From contig NZ_CP084296.1 in assembly GCF_020271745.1 (NCBI RefSeq), positions 1,984,001 through 2,048,000 on the forward strand: a stretch of 64,000 bases of DNA. Direction: 5' to 3'. The position numbers and the translations under genes are program-made. Source of the stretch: Providencia alcalifaciens (GTDB taxonomy: Bacteria > Pseudomonadota > Gammaproteobacteria > Enterobacterales > Enterobacteriaceae). Shown one piece after another: positions 27,424 to 39,237 of this stretch (positions are counted from its first letter, which is position 1; each line of letters starts with the position of its first letter). The notes under the pieces were generated by a model, which saw nothing but the letters and a program-made list of their open reading frames with translations, was not told the DNA's origin and made no database searches.

Positions 27424-27896
27424 CGCTCAAGCTGGTGGAGCCGCTGCGCGAGCTGTTTAAAGATGAGGTGCGCAAGATCGGTATGGAGTTAGGTCTGCCC
27501 TACGACATGGTTTACCGTCATCCCTTCCCTGGCCCTGGCTTGGGTGTGCGTATTCTTGGCGAAGTAAAAAAAGAATATGCCGACAGGTTGCGCTTGGCTG
27601 ATGCCATCTTTATCGAAGAGCTGTATGCCGCTGACCTGTATCACAAAACCAGCCAAGCCTTCGCTGTATTCTTGCCAGTGAAGTCGGTTGGCGTAGTGGG
27701 CGATGCCCGCCGCTATGAGTATGTGGTGGCATTGCGCGCAGTAGAAACTATCGATTTTATGACAGCGCGCTGGGCACACTTGCCGTATGAGTTTTTAGAA
27801 ACGGTTTCTAGCCGCATCATTAATGAGATTCCCGGTATTTCGCGGGTAACCTACGATGTTTCCTCAAAGCCGCCGGCAACTATTGAGTGGGAGTGA
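27420..27896 (+). pseudogene. guaA: GuaA C-terminal fragment ending at ISCR2
   Basis: 158 residues of GMP synthase (glutamine-hydrolysing) C-terminal dimerisation domain: [51 protein letters not shown] and the invariant end PPATIEWE. The native stop TGA lies within the ISCR2 border GAGTGGGAGTGAC. The DNA is much richer in GC than the tet(X) block. The 3' end of guaA is the known integration site of the island GIsul2, which carries ISCR2 at one end, so this junction is probably a relic of that island. Confidence 0.92.
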
Positions 27897-29736
27897 CGGG
27901 CACTGGCTGGCAATGTCTAGCAACGGCAGGCATTTCGGCTGAGGGTAAAAGAACTTTCCGCTAAGCGATAGACTGTATGTAAACACAGTATTGCAAGGAC
28001 GCGGAACATGCCTCATGTGGCGGCCAGGACGGCCAGCCGGGATCGGGATACTGGTCGTTACCAGAGCCACCGACCCGAGCAAACCCTTCTCTATCAGATC
28101 GTTGACGAGTATTACCCGGCATTCGCTGCGCTTATGGCAGAGCAGGGAAAGGAATTGCCGGGCTATGTGCAACGGGAATTTGAAGAATTTCTCCAATGCG
28201 GGCGGCTGGAGCATGGCTTTCTACGGGTTCGCTGCGAGTCTTGCCACGCCGAGCACCTGGTCGCTTTCAGCTGTAAGCGTCGCGGTTTCTGCCCGAGCTG
28301 TGGGGCGCGGCGGATGGCCGAAAGTGCCGCCTTGCTGGTTGATGAAGTACTGCCTGAACAACCCATGCGTCAGTGGGTGTTGAGCTTCCCGTTTCAGCTG
28401 CGTTTCCTGTTTGCCAGCCGGCCCGAGATCATGGGGTGGGTGCTGGGCATCGTTTACCGCGTCATTGCCACGCACCTGGTCAAGAAAGCGGGCCATACCC
28501 ACCAAGTGGCCAAGACGGGCGCGGTCACCCTGATCCAGCGTTTTGGATCGGCGCTCAATCTGAATGTTCACTTCCACATGCTGTTTCTCGACGGTGTGTA
28601 TGTCGAGCAATCCCACGGCTCAGCGCGTTTCCGCTGGGTCAAGGCGCCGACCAGCCCAGAGCTCACCCAGCTGACGCACACCATCGCCCACCGGGTGGGT
28701 CGCTATCTGGAACGGCAAGGCCTGCTGGAACGGGATGTCGAAAACAGCTATCTGGCCTCGGATGCGGTGGATGACGACCCGATGACACCCCTGCTGGGGC
28801 ACTCGATCACTTACCGTATCGCTGTCGGTTCACAGGCGGGGCGAAAGGTGTTCACTTTGCAAACTCTGCCGACCAGTGGTGATCCGTTCGGTGACGGGAT
28901 TGGCAAGGTAGCCGGGTCCAGCCTGCACGCCGGCGTGGCGGCCAGGGCCGATGAACGCAAGAAGCTCGAACGGCTGTGCCGGTACATCAGCCGCCCGGCG
29001 GTATCCGAGAAGCGGCTGTCGTTAACACGAGGCGGCAACGTGCGCTACCAGCTCAAGACGCCGTACCGGGACGGCACCACGCACGTCATTTTCGAACCAT
29101 TGGATTTCATTGCAAGGCTGGCCGCCCTGGTACCGAAGCCCAGAGTCAACCTAACCCGCTTCCACGGGGTGTTCGCACCCAACAGTCGGCACCGGGCGTT
29201 GGTCACGCCGGCAAAACGGGGCAGGGGCAACAAGGTCAGGGTGGCTGATGAACCGGCAACACCAGCACAACGGCGAGCGTCGATGACATGGGCGCAACGG
29301 CTCAAGCGTGTTTTCAATATCGACATCGAGACCTGCAGCGGCTGCGGCGGCGCCATGAAAGTCATCGCCTGCATTGAAGACCCTATAGTGATCAAGCAGA
29401 TCCTTGATCACCTGAAGCACAAAGCCGAAACCAGCGGGACCAGGGCGTTACCCGAAAGCCGGGCGCCACCGGCTGAGCTGCTCCTGGGTCTGTTTGACTG
29501 ACGAGCCTGAAGGCCAACGATACCAATCAAAATGCTGCGTTCACAGCGCCGCGGCAGGGATCCGCCGTGCTGGTTGTCGGAAAAGGAGCCGCTAGTGGGA
29601 AAGAGGAGGGTAAATTTTCAGCGTTGCTGGCTCCCCGTCAGCCGGATTGGGTTGCATCGCAGGGGTGTCGAAAGAGTCAACTGCGGTCCAAAGCTGTTGG
29701 ACTTGGGTGAAAAGGGCGTTTATTCTTCCTATACGT
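27893..29736 (+). mobile_element. ISCR2 copy 4
   Basis: Regular 1,844-bp copy. terIS side joins guaA stop; oriIS side joins a Gram-positive-like segment. Confidence 0.92.
28008..29501 (+). CDS. rcr2: ISCR2 transposase, copy 4
   Basis: 497 aa, same protein as copy 1 with HUH motif and catalytic Tyr; no change seen. Confidence 0.95.
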   Translation: MPHVAARTASRDRDTGRYQSHRPEQTLLYQIVDEYYPAFAALMAEQGKELPGYVQREFEEFLQCGRLEHGFLRVRCESCHAEHLVAFSCKRRGFCPSCGARRMAESAALLVDEVLPEQPMRQWVLSFPFQLRFLFASRPEIMGWVLGIVYRVIATHLVKKAGHTHQVAKTGAVTLIQRFGSALNLNVHFHMLFLDGVYVEQSHGSARFRWVKAPTSPELTQLTHTIAHRVGRYLERQGLLERDVENSYLASDAVDDDPMTPLLGHSITYRIAVGSQAGRKVFTLQTLPTSGDPFGDGIGKVAGSSLHAGVAARADERKKLERLCRYISRPAVSEKRLSLTRGGNVRYQLKTPYRDGTTHVIFEPLDFIARLAALVPKPRVNLTRFHGVFAPNSRHRALVTPAKRGRGNKVRVADEPATPAQRRASMTWAQRLKRVFNIDIETCSGCGGAMKVIACIEDPIVIKQILDHLKHKAETSGTRALPESRAPPAELLLGLFD

Positions 29737-29775
29737 ATAGGAAACCTTTATTATACGGTTATAGTAAAAAGGGGG

Positions 29776-29800
29776 AGAGGAATCTTCCTCTTTTTTATTT
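29776..29800 (+). terminator. Hairpin with T-run
   Basis: AGAGG (29776-29780) pairs with CCTCT (29787-29791); the flanking AA/TT extend it, and TTTTTATTTT follows. It lies before the small peptide gene and may be a terminator or a leader attenuator. Confidence 0.5.
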
Positions 29801-29816
29801 TAAAGGGAGATCTCCC

Positions 29817-29924
29817 ATGACACTTCGTAGAAAAGGGTACATCAATGAATTTGATGGCTTATTTGTGATACCAACAATCGGATTAATCCTGTTGAAATTT
29901 TATATTTCTATATTTAGAGCATAG
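29817..29924 (+). CDS. 35-aa hydrophobic peptide, unrecognised
   Basis: ATG preceded by AAAGGGAGA, part of the palindrome GGGAGATCTCCC (29805-29816). The protein has a basic start (MTLRRKGYINEFDG) and one membrane-length segment (LFVIPTIGLILLKFYISIF). It is closed by its own terminator. A leader-like hairpin, short membrane peptide and terminator resemble Gram-positive small toxin or leader genes, but I do not recognise the family. Confidence 0.5.
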   Translation: MTLRRKGYINEFDGLFVIPTIGLILLKFYISIFRA

Positions 29925-29945
29925 GCAGATTGCCTGTGCTCTTTA
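29918..29945 (+). terminator. Terminator after the small peptide gene
   Basis: GAGCATAGGC and GCCTGTGCTC form an almost perfect stem around AGATT, followed by TTTATTTTG. It overlaps the last codons of the peptide gene. Confidence 0.65.
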
Positions 29946-30010
29946 TTTTGTTTGTTTTAAATTGGTATTGAATGATACCAATATTACATGATTAATGGAG
30001 GAGATTATTT

Positions 30011-30886
30011 ATGACATTTAATAACAATGAAAATACACGTGTGTGGTTTATTACAGGTGCAAGCAGTGGACTAGGATACGAATTCACAAAAAAAGCATTG
30101 GAGTCAGGAGAGAAGGTTGTTGGTGTTGCTAGAAATATTGAAAAACTGAATGAGTTAAAATGCCAGTTTGAAGGAATGTTACTTCCTTTAAGTCTTGATG
30201 TTACTGATAGAAGTGCTGTTTCGACTACAGTGGAAACTGCCATTAAACATTTTGGAAGACTCGATATTGTCATTAACAATGCAGGGAATATGGTAATGGG
30301 AATGATTGAAGAATTTAGTGAAGATGAAGTTAGAAGCCAAATGGAAACTAATTTCTTCGGTACAGTATGGGTAAGTCAAGCTGTTATGCCGTACTTGCGG
30401 GCACAAGAATCAGGTCATATTATCCAGATATCTAGTATTGGTGGACTGATTAGTGGTCCAATGTCGGGAATCTATAGCGCTAGTAAATTTGCTTTAGAAG
30501 GATTTAGCGAGGCTTTAGCACAAGAAGCTGCACATTTTGGTATAAAAGTATCTATCGTAGAACCTGGAGGTTACTGGACGAATCTATACTTAAAAATGAG
30601 TTTTACTACACAGAAAAAAGAGTATGATTCATTACGTGAAAAGTTGGCCCAACAATATTCAAACGAATCGGTGGATAGTGATCCTAAGTTAGCCGCCGAA
30701 GCTATAATGAAACTGGTTAATAGTGAGAATCCGCCTCTCCGATTAGTTCTGGGAAGCCTTGTATATGATTTAGCTGTTGAAAATGCAGAAAAACGTATAT
30801 TTACATGGAAAGAGTGGGAATCAGTCAGTCGTTCTTCGGAACATGGGATTCCTGCACCAGAAGGATACGGAATAATTGAGGAATAG
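30011..30886 (+). CDS. Short-chain dehydrogenase/reductase of Gram-positive type
   Basis: 291 aa classical SDR: cofactor motif TGASSGLGYEF at residues ~15-25, NNAG in INNAGNMVMG, catalytic Ser in IQISSIGG and Y-x-x-x-K in YSASKFALEG, then VEPGGYWTN. The C-terminal extension of ~90 residues is usual for this subgroup. NAD(P)-dependent oxidoreduction of an unknown substrate. Strong GGAGGAG ribosome site, low GC and preceding terminator point to a Firmicutes source. It is found only in the first of the two floR slots and ends 74 bp before the truncated floR. Confidence 0.88.
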   Translation: MTFNNNENTRVWFITGASSGLGYEFTKKALESGEKVVGVARNIEKLNELKCQFEGMLLPLSLDVTDRSAVSTTVETAIKHFGRLDIVINNAGNMVMGMIEEFSEDEVRSQMETNFFGTVWVSQAVMPYLRAQESGHIIQISSIGGLISGPMSGIYSASKFALEGFSEALAQEAAHFGIKVSIVEPGGYWTNLYLKMSFTTQKKEYDSLREKLAQQYSNESVDSDPKLAAEAIMKLVNSENPPLRLVLGSLVYDLAVENAEKRIFTWKEWESVSRSSEHGIPAPEGYGIIEE

Positions 30887-30959
30887 AAACCCTAAGAAAT
30901 AAACTCTCTAAACTACAAAAACTAATTAATGATTTAATATGTTTATTAACTTAATCGCC

Positions 30960-31923
30960 GGGCGCAACGGCTTTCGTCATTGCGTCTCTGGGAGCAGCTT
31001 GGTCTTCAACTGCACCGGCCTTTGTCGCTTTCCGTCTACTTCAAGCAGTGGGCGCGTCGGCCATGCTGGTGGCGACGTTCGCGACGGTTCGCGACGTTTA
31101 TGCCAACCGTCCTGAGGGTGTCGTCATCTACGGCCTTTTCAGTTCGATGCTGGCGTTCGTGCCTGCGCTCGGCCCTATCGCCGGAGCATTGATCGGCGAG
31201 TTCTTGGGATGGCAGGCGATATTCATTACTTTGGCTATACTGGCGATGCTCGCACTCCTAAATGCGGGTTTCAGGTGGCACGAAACCCGCCCTCTGGATC
31301 AAGTCAAGACGCGCCGATCTGTCTTGCCGATCTTCGCGAGTCCGGCTTTTTGGGTTTACACTGTCGGCTTTAGCGCCGGTATGGGCACCTTCTTCGTCTT
31401 CTTCTCGACGGCTCCCCGTGTGCTCATAGGCCAAGCGGAATATTCCGAGATCGGATTCAGCTTTGCCTTCGCCACTGTCGCGCTTGTAATGATCGTGACA
31501 ACCCGTTTCGCGAAGTCCTTTGTCGCCAGATGGGGCATCGCAGGATGCGTGGCGCGTGGGATGGCGTTGCTTGTTTGCGGAGCGGTCCTGTTGGGGATCG
31601 GCGAACTTTACGGCTCGCCGTCATTCCTCACCTTCATCCTACCGATGTGGGTTGTCGCGGTCGGTATTGTCTTCACGGTGTCCGTTACCGCGAACGGCGC
31701 TTTGGCAGAGTTCGACGACATCGCGGGATCAGCGGTCGCGTTCTACTTCTGCGTTCAAAGCCTGATAGTCAGCATTGTCGGGACATTGGCGGTGGCACTT
31801 TTAAACGGTGACACAGCGTGGCCCGTGATCTGTTACGCCACGGCGATGGCGGTACTGGTTTCGTTGGGGCTGGTGCTCCTTCGGCTCCGTGGGGCTGCCA
31901 CCGAGAAGTCGCCAGTCGTCTAA
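30960..31923 (+). pseudogene. floR: floR lacking its first ~84 codons
   Basis: Homology to floR begins abruptly at GGGCGCAACGG (codon 84 region, between TM2 and TM3) right after the SDR segment. The rest is intact to the normal stop after EKSPVV (TCTAACCG). An internal ATG at 31048 would give 291 residues without the first three membrane helices, so export activity is not expected. Its 3' end has the usual FloR residues (CVQSL, AVALLNGD, LVLLRLRGA) and differs from the other two copies only in the last ~170 bp. Confidence 0.92.
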
Positions 31924-31950
31924 CCGACGACTGGTAGCAGGCCCGCTCCG

Positions 31951-32256
31951 ATGCGGCGCACTAACCATCGAAACCTCGTGAATGTCGGTATCCTGTCTGG
32001 CAGGATACCGCTCATTTCCCTTGTTCAGTTCATCGCCGTCGCCGAGCATCTGAATTTTCGGCATGCGGCCAAGGCACTTGGTATCAGCCAGTCGAGCGTC
32101 AGCGCGCGTGTGAAAGCGCTGGAGGATAACCTTGGTGTCCTGCTATTTGAGCGCCATGCGCGGGGCGTTCGGCTAACAGACGCAGGCAGGCACTTCATGG
32201 AGCGTGTCACGGCGGGTGTCGATCAACTCGATCACGCAGTGAAGACCGCGGAGTGA
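31951..32256 (+). pseudogene. LysR-type N-terminal fragment, second copy
   Basis: Same 101-codon fragment as at 14261, here starting 27 bp after the normal floR stop and closed by the ISCR2 edge. Confidence 0.9.
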
Positions 32257-34096
32257 CGGGCACTGGCTGGCAATGTCTAGCAACGGCAGGCATTTCGGCT
32301 GAGGGTAAAAGAACTTTCCGCTAAGCGATAGACTGTATGTAAACACAGTATTGCAAGGACGCGGAACATGCCTCATGTGGCGGCCAGGACGGCCAGCCGG
32401 GATCGGGATACTGGTCGTTACCAGAGCCACCGACCCGAGCAAACCCTTCTCTATCAGATCGTTGACGAGTATTACCCGGCATTCGCTGCGCTTATGGCAG
32501 AGCAGGGAAAGGAATTGCCGGGCTATGTGCAACGGGAATTTGAAGAATTTCTCCAATGCGGGCGGCTGGAGCATGGCTTTCTACGGGTTCGCTGCGAGTC
32601 TTGCCACGCCGAGCACCTGGTCGCTTTCAGCTGTAAGCGTCGCGGTTTCTGCCCGAGCTGTGGGGCGCGGCGGATGGCCGAAAGTGCCGCCTTGCTGGTT
32701 GATGAAGTACTGCCTGAACAACCCATGCGTCAGTGGGTGTTGAGCTTCCCGTTTCAGCTGCGTTTCCTGTTTGCCAGCCGGCCCGAGATCATGGGGTGGG
32801 TGCTGGGCATCGTTTACCGCGTCATTGCCACGCACCTGGTCAAGAAAGCGGGCCATACCCACCAAGTGGCCAAGACGGGCGCGGTCACCCTGATCCAGCG
32901 TTTTGGATCGGCGCTCAATCTGAATGTTCACTTCCACATGCTGTTTCTCGACGGTGTGTATGTCGAGCAATCCCACGGCTCAGCGCGTTTCCGCTGGGTC
33001 AAGGCGCCGACCAGCCCAGAGCTCACCCAGCTGACGCACACCATCGCCCACCGGGTGGGTCGCTATCTGGAACGGCAAGGCCTGCTGGAACGGGATGTCG
33101 AAAACAGCTATCTGGCCTCGGATGCGGTGGATGACGACCCGATGACACCCCTGCTGGGGCACTCGATCACTTACCGTATCGCTGTCGGTTCACAGGCGGG
33201 GCGAAAGGTGTTCACTTTGCAAACTCTGCCGACCAGTGGTGATCCGTTCGGTGACGGGATTGGCAAGGTAGCCGGGTCCAGCCTGCACGCCGGCGTGGCG
33301 GCCAGGGCCGATGAACGCAAGAAGCTCGAACGGCTGTGCCGGTACATCAGCCGCCCGGCGGTATCCGAGAAGCGGCTGTCGTTAACACGAGGCGGCAACG
33401 TGCGCTACCAGCTCAAGACGCCGTACCGGGACGGCACCACGCACGTCATTTTCGAACCATTGGATTTCATTGCAAGGCTGGCCGCCCTGGTACCGAAGCC
33501 CAGAGTCAACCTAACCCGCTTCCACGGGGTGTTCGCACCCAACAGTCGGCACCGGGCGTTGGTCACGCCGGCAAAACGGGGCAGGGGCAACAAGGTCAGG
33601 GTGGCTGATGAACCGGCAACACCAGCACAACGGCGAGCGTCGATGACATGGGCGCAACGGCTCAAGCGTGTTTTCAATATCGACATCGAGACCTGCAGCG
33701 GCTGCGGCGGCGCCATGAAAGTCATCGCCTGCATTGAAGACCCTATAGTGATCAAGCAGATCCTTGATCACCTGAAGCACAAAGCCGAAACCAGCGGGAC
33801 CAGGGCGTTACCCGAAAGCCGGGCGCCACCGGCTGAGCTGCTCCTGGGTCTGTTTGACTGACGAGCCTGAAGGCCAACGATACCAATCAAAATGCTGCGT
33901 TCACAGCGCCGCGGCAGGGATCCGCCGTGCTGGTTGTCGGAAAAGGAGCCGCTAGTGGGAAAGAGGAGGGTAAATTTTCAGCGTTGCTGGCTCCCCGTCA
34001 GCCGGATTGGGTTGCATCGCAGGGGTGTCGAAAGAGTCAACTGCGGTCCAAAGCTGTTGGACTTGGGTGAAAAGGGCGTTTATTCTTCCTATACGT
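32253..34096 (+). mobile_element. ISCR2 copy 5
   Basis: Regular copy; terIS side on lysR fragment, oriIS side on fabF remnant. Confidence 0.92.
32368..33861 (+). CDS. rcr2: ISCR2 transposase, copy 5
   Basis: 497 aa, unchanged. Confidence 0.95.
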   Translation: MPHVAARTASRDRDTGRYQSHRPEQTLLYQIVDEYYPAFAALMAEQGKELPGYVQREFEEFLQCGRLEHGFLRVRCESCHAEHLVAFSCKRRGFCPSCGARRMAESAALLVDEVLPEQPMRQWVLSFPFQLRFLFASRPEIMGWVLGIVYRVIATHLVKKAGHTHQVAKTGAVTLIQRFGSALNLNVHFHMLFLDGVYVEQSHGSARFRWVKAPTSPELTQLTHTIAHRVGRYLERQGLLERDVENSYLASDAVDDDPMTPLLGHSITYRIAVGSQAGRKVFTLQTLPTSGDPFGDGIGKVAGSSLHAGVAARADERKKLERLCRYISRPAVSEKRLSLTRGGNVRYQLKTPYRDGTTHVIFEPLDFIARLAALVPKPRVNLTRFHGVFAPNSRHRALVTPAKRGRGNKVRVADEPATPAQRRASMTWAQRLKRVFNIDIETCSGCGGAMKVIACIEDPIVIKQILDHLKHKAETSGTRALPESRAPPAELLLGLFD

Positions 34097-34097
34097 T

Positions 34098-34277
34098 GTT
34101 CAGAATAACATTGTTCCGCCAACAATCAATTCGGTAGATATTGAACCTGAATATAGGGATATATTTAACTTGACGTTACACCAATCACAACAACGGCAAG
34201 TGAATTACGCAATGAGTAATACTTTTGGTTTTGGCGGACACATTGCCACAAGTATTTTTAAAAAATATGCTGAATAG
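34098..34277 (+). pseudogene. fabF: FabF C-terminal remnant, second copy
   Basis: Identical position at the ISCR2 oriIS edge as at 24614. Here the neighbouring ISCR2 is a regular copy, not the hybrid, and the junction is the same because the hybrid has an ISCR2 3' end. Confidence 0.7.
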
Positions 34278-34431
34278 AGAGTAGGTGCTAACTTCGGTTT
34301 GCTCGTGTTGGCGCTAAATCGAAAGTTCAAGTATCCCAACATGTTCCTTCGTATAGAAGTTAAAAGTTGGCAATTATCGTAGAACAACCTACAGACAACA
34401 CCAATATGTAACCGATAAATAATTACAAAAT

Positions 34432-35969
<1,538 letters not shown>

Positions 35970-35986
35970 AACAGAAAGGCGAGGAA

Positions 35987-36847
35987 ATGAAAGAGAAAAT
36001 AGTTAAAAAAAACGGAATAAGACTTTTTACCGAAAGTTTTGGATGTGAAAAAGATCCGGCAATACTCTTGATTGCGGGAGCAACGGTATCCATGTTGTAT
36101 TGGGATGCTGAATTTTGCCAGAAACTATCTGAAAAGGGATTTTTTGTTATTCGCTACGACAATAGGGACGTAGGAAAATCTACTAATTACGAACCGGGTT
36201 CAACCCCCTATGATATTGTTGACTTAACCCATGATGCTATTTCAATTTTGGACGGCTATAAAATAGTCAAAGCCAATTTTGTGGGAATTTCACTGGGCGG
36301 ACTGATTTCTCAAATAGCATCAATAAAATATGCCGACAGGGTAAGTTCAATAACACTAATCTCATCAGGTCCTTGGGGCGACTCAGACCCCACAATTCCT
36401 GAAATGGATACGCGTATTTTAGATTTTCACGGAAAAGCTGAAACCGTAGATTGGACAAATGAAGACAGTGTGGCAAATTATTTAATTCAAGGTGCTGAAT
36501 TGATGAGCGGCAGGAAACAATTTGACAAACAAAGAAGTGAAAAACTGATTAGAGCCGAATTTAAAAGAGCTAATAACTATATAAGTATGTTCAATCATGC
36601 GGCACTGCAAGGTGGTGAAGAATACTGGAACAGATTGAGCGAAATCAATCAACCAACCTTAATTGTACACGGAACGGACGATAAAATATGGCATTTTAAG
36701 AATTCAGCAGTTTTACTTGAAAAGATAAACGGCTCAAAACTAATAACGCTTGATGGAACCGGACACGAACTACATTTCGAAGATTGGAATAAAATTATTG
36801 ATGGAATAACGCAACATACAACAAATAACAAAAGAATGAACAAATAG
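35987..36847 (+). CDS. estT: EstT-like macrolide esterase, second copy
   Basis: Same 286-aa product as at 26503. Confidence 0.88.
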   Translation: MKEKIVKKNGIRLFTESFGCEKDPAILLIAGATVSMLYWDAEFCQKLSEKGFFVIRYDNRDVGKSTNYEPGSTPYDIVDLTHDAISILDGYKIVKANFVGISLGGLISQIASIKYADRVSSITLISSGPWGDSDPTIPEMDTRILDFHGKAETVDWTNEDSVANYLIQGAELMSGRKQFDKQRSEKLIRAEFKRANNYISMFNHAALQGGEEYWNRLSEINQPTLIVHGTDDKIWHFKNSAVLLEKINGSKLITLDGTGHELHFEDWNKIIDGITQHTTNNKRMNK

Positions 36848-36903
36848 GGTATTATGTATTTCCAAATCAACGGTTTAGAGATTGAAGCTAATATCAATGT
36901 GTT

Positions 36904-37380
36904 ATGACGCTCAAGCTGGTGGAGCCGCTGCGCGAGCTGTTTAAAGATGAGGTGCGCAAGATCGGTATGGAGTTAGGTCTGCCCTACGACATGGTTTACC
37001 GTCATCCCTTCCCTGGCCCTGGCTTGGGTGTGCGTATTCTTGGCGAAGTAAAAAAAGAATATGCCGACAGGTTGCGCTTGGCTGATGCCATCTTTATCGA
37101 AGAGCTGTATGCCGCTGACCTGTATCACAAAACCAGCCAAGCCTTCGCTGTATTCTTGCCAGTGAAGTCGGTTGGCGTAGTGGGCGATGCCCGCCGCTAT
37201 GAGTATGTGGTGGCATTGCGCGCAGTAGAAACTATCGATTTTATGACAGCGCGCTGGGCACACTTGCCGTATGAGTTTTTAGAAACGGTTTCTAGCCGCA
37301 TCATTAATGAGATTCCCGGTATTTCGCGGGTAACCTACGATGTTTCCTCAAAGCCGCCGGCAACTATTGAGTGGGAGTGA
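36904..37380 (+). pseudogene. guaA: GuaA C-terminal fragment, second copy
   Basis: Same fragment and same stop-codon junction with ISCR2 as at 27420. Confidence 0.92.
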
Positions 37381-39221
37381 CGGGCACTGGCTGGCAATGT
37401 CTAGCAACGGCAGGCATTTCGGCTGAGGGTAAAAGAACTTTCCGCTAAGCGATAGACTGTATGTAAACACAGTATTGCAAGGACGCGGAACATGCCTCAT
37501 GTGGCGGCCAGGACGGCCAGCCGGGATCGGGATACTGGTCGTTACCAGAGCCACCGACCCGAGCAAACCCTTCTCTATCAGATCGTTGACGAGTATTACC
37601 CGGCATTCGCTGCGCTTATGGCAGAGCAGGGAAAGGAATTGCCGGGCTATGTGCAACGGGAATTTGAAGAATTTCTCCAATGCGGGCGGCTGGAGCATGG
37701 CTTTCTACGGGTTCGCTGCGAGTCTTGCCACGCCGAGCACCTGGTCGCTTTCAGCTGTAAGCGTCGCGGTTTCTGCCCGAGCTGTGGGGCGCGGCGGATG
37801 GCCGAAAGTGCCGCCTTGCTGGTTGATGAAGTACTGCCTGAACAACCCATGCGTCAGTGGGTGTTGAGCTTCCCGTTTCAGCTGCGTTTCCTGTTTGCCA
37901 GCCGGCCCGAGATCATGGGGTGGGTGCTGGGCATCGTTTACCGCGTCATTGCCACGCACCTGGTCAAGAAAGCGGGCCATACCCACCAAGTGGCCAAGAC
38001 GGGCGCGGTCACCCTGATCCAGCGTTTTGGATCGGCGCTCAATCTGAATGTTCACTTCCACATGCTGTTTCTCGACGGTGTGTATGTCGAGCAATCCCAC
38101 GGCTCAGCGCGTTTCCGCTGGGTCAAGGCGCCGACCAGCCCAGAGCTCACCCAGCTGACGCACACCATCGCCCACCGGGTGGGTCGCTATCTGGAACGGC
38201 AAGGCCTGCTGGAACGGGATGTCGAAAACAGCTATCTGGCCTCGGATGCGGTGGATGACGACCCGATGACACCCCTGCTGGGGCACTCGATCACTTACCG
38301 TATCGCTGTCGGTTCACAGGCGGGGCGAAAGGTGTTCACTTTGCAAACTCTGCCGACCAGTGGTGATCCGTTCGGTGACGGGATTGGCAAGGTAGCCGGG
38401 TCCAGCCTGCACGCCGGCGTGGCGGCCAGGGCCGATGAACGCAAGAAGCTCGAACGGCTGTGCCGGTACATCAGCCGCCCGGCGGTATCCGAGAAGCGGC
38501 TGTCGTTAACACGAGGCGGCAACGTGCGCTACCAGCTCAAGACGCCGTACCGGGACGGCACCACGCACGTCATTTTCGAACCATTGGATTTCATTGCAAG
38601 GCTGGCCGCCCTGGTACCGAAGCCCAGAGTCAACCTAACCCGCTTCCACGGGGTGTTCGCACCCAACAGTCGGCACCGGGCGTTGGTCACGCCGGCAAAA
38701 CGGGGCAGGGGCAACAAGGTCAGGGTGGCTGATGAACCGGCAACACCAGCACAACGGCGAGCGTCGATGACATGGGCGCAACGGCTCAAGCGTGTTTTCA
38801 ATATCGACATCGAGACCTGCAGCGGCTGCGGCGGCGCCATGAAAGTCATCGCCTGCATTGAAGACCCTATAGTGATCAAGCAGATCCTTGATCACCTGAA
38901 GCACAAAGCCGAAACCAGCGGGACCAGGGCGTTACCCGAAAGCCGGGCGCCACCGGCTGAGCTGCTCCTGGGTCTGTTTGACTGACGAGCCTGAAGGCCA
39001 ACGATACCAATCAAAATGCTGCGTTCACAGCGCCGCGGCAGGGATCCGCCGTGCTGGTTGTCGGAAAAAGGAGCCGCTAGTGGGAAAGAGGAGGGTAAAT
39101 TTTCAGCGTTGCTGGCTCCCCGTCAGCCGGATTGGGTTGCATCGCAGGGGTGTCGAAAGAGTCAACTGCGGTCCAAAGCTGTTGGACTTGGGTGAAAAGG
39201 GCGTTTATTCTTCCTATACGT
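37377..39221 (+). mobile_element. ISCR2 copy 6
   Basis: Regular copy with one extra A in the 3' tail (GGAAAAAGG near 39064). Confidence 0.92.
37492..38985 (+). CDS. rcr2: ISCR2 transposase, copy 6
   Basis: 497 aa, unchanged. Confidence 0.95.
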   Translation: MPHVAARTASRDRDTGRYQSHRPEQTLLYQIVDEYYPAFAALMAEQGKELPGYVQREFEEFLQCGRLEHGFLRVRCESCHAEHLVAFSCKRRGFCPSCGARRMAESAALLVDEVLPEQPMRQWVLSFPFQLRFLFASRPEIMGWVLGIVYRVIATHLVKKAGHTHQVAKTGAVTLIQRFGSALNLNVHFHMLFLDGVYVEQSHGSARFRWVKAPTSPELTQLTHTIAHRVGRYLERQGLLERDVENSYLASDAVDDDPMTPLLGHSITYRIAVGSQAGRKVFTLQTLPTSGDPFGDGIGKVAGSSLHAGVAARADERKKLERLCRYISRPAVSEKRLSLTRGGNVRYQLKTPYRDGTTHVIFEPLDFIARLAALVPKPRVNLTRFHGVFAPNSRHRALVTPAKRGRGNKVRVADEPATPAQRRASMTWAQRLKRVFNIDIETCSGCGGAMKVIACIEDPIVIKQILDHLKHKAETSGTRALPESRAPPAELLLGLFD

Positions 39222-39237
39222 CAATCAAGGAGGTTTT

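Noticed and set aside
27420..27896. Taking the guaA frame as a functional gene
   Set aside because: Only the C-terminal third is present, with no own start region, and the ATP-pyrophosphatase and glutaminase domains are absent.
31048..31923. Taking the 291-codon frame as a shorter working exporter
   Set aside because: The first membrane helices and motif A of FloR are missing; a deletion pseudogene is more likely.
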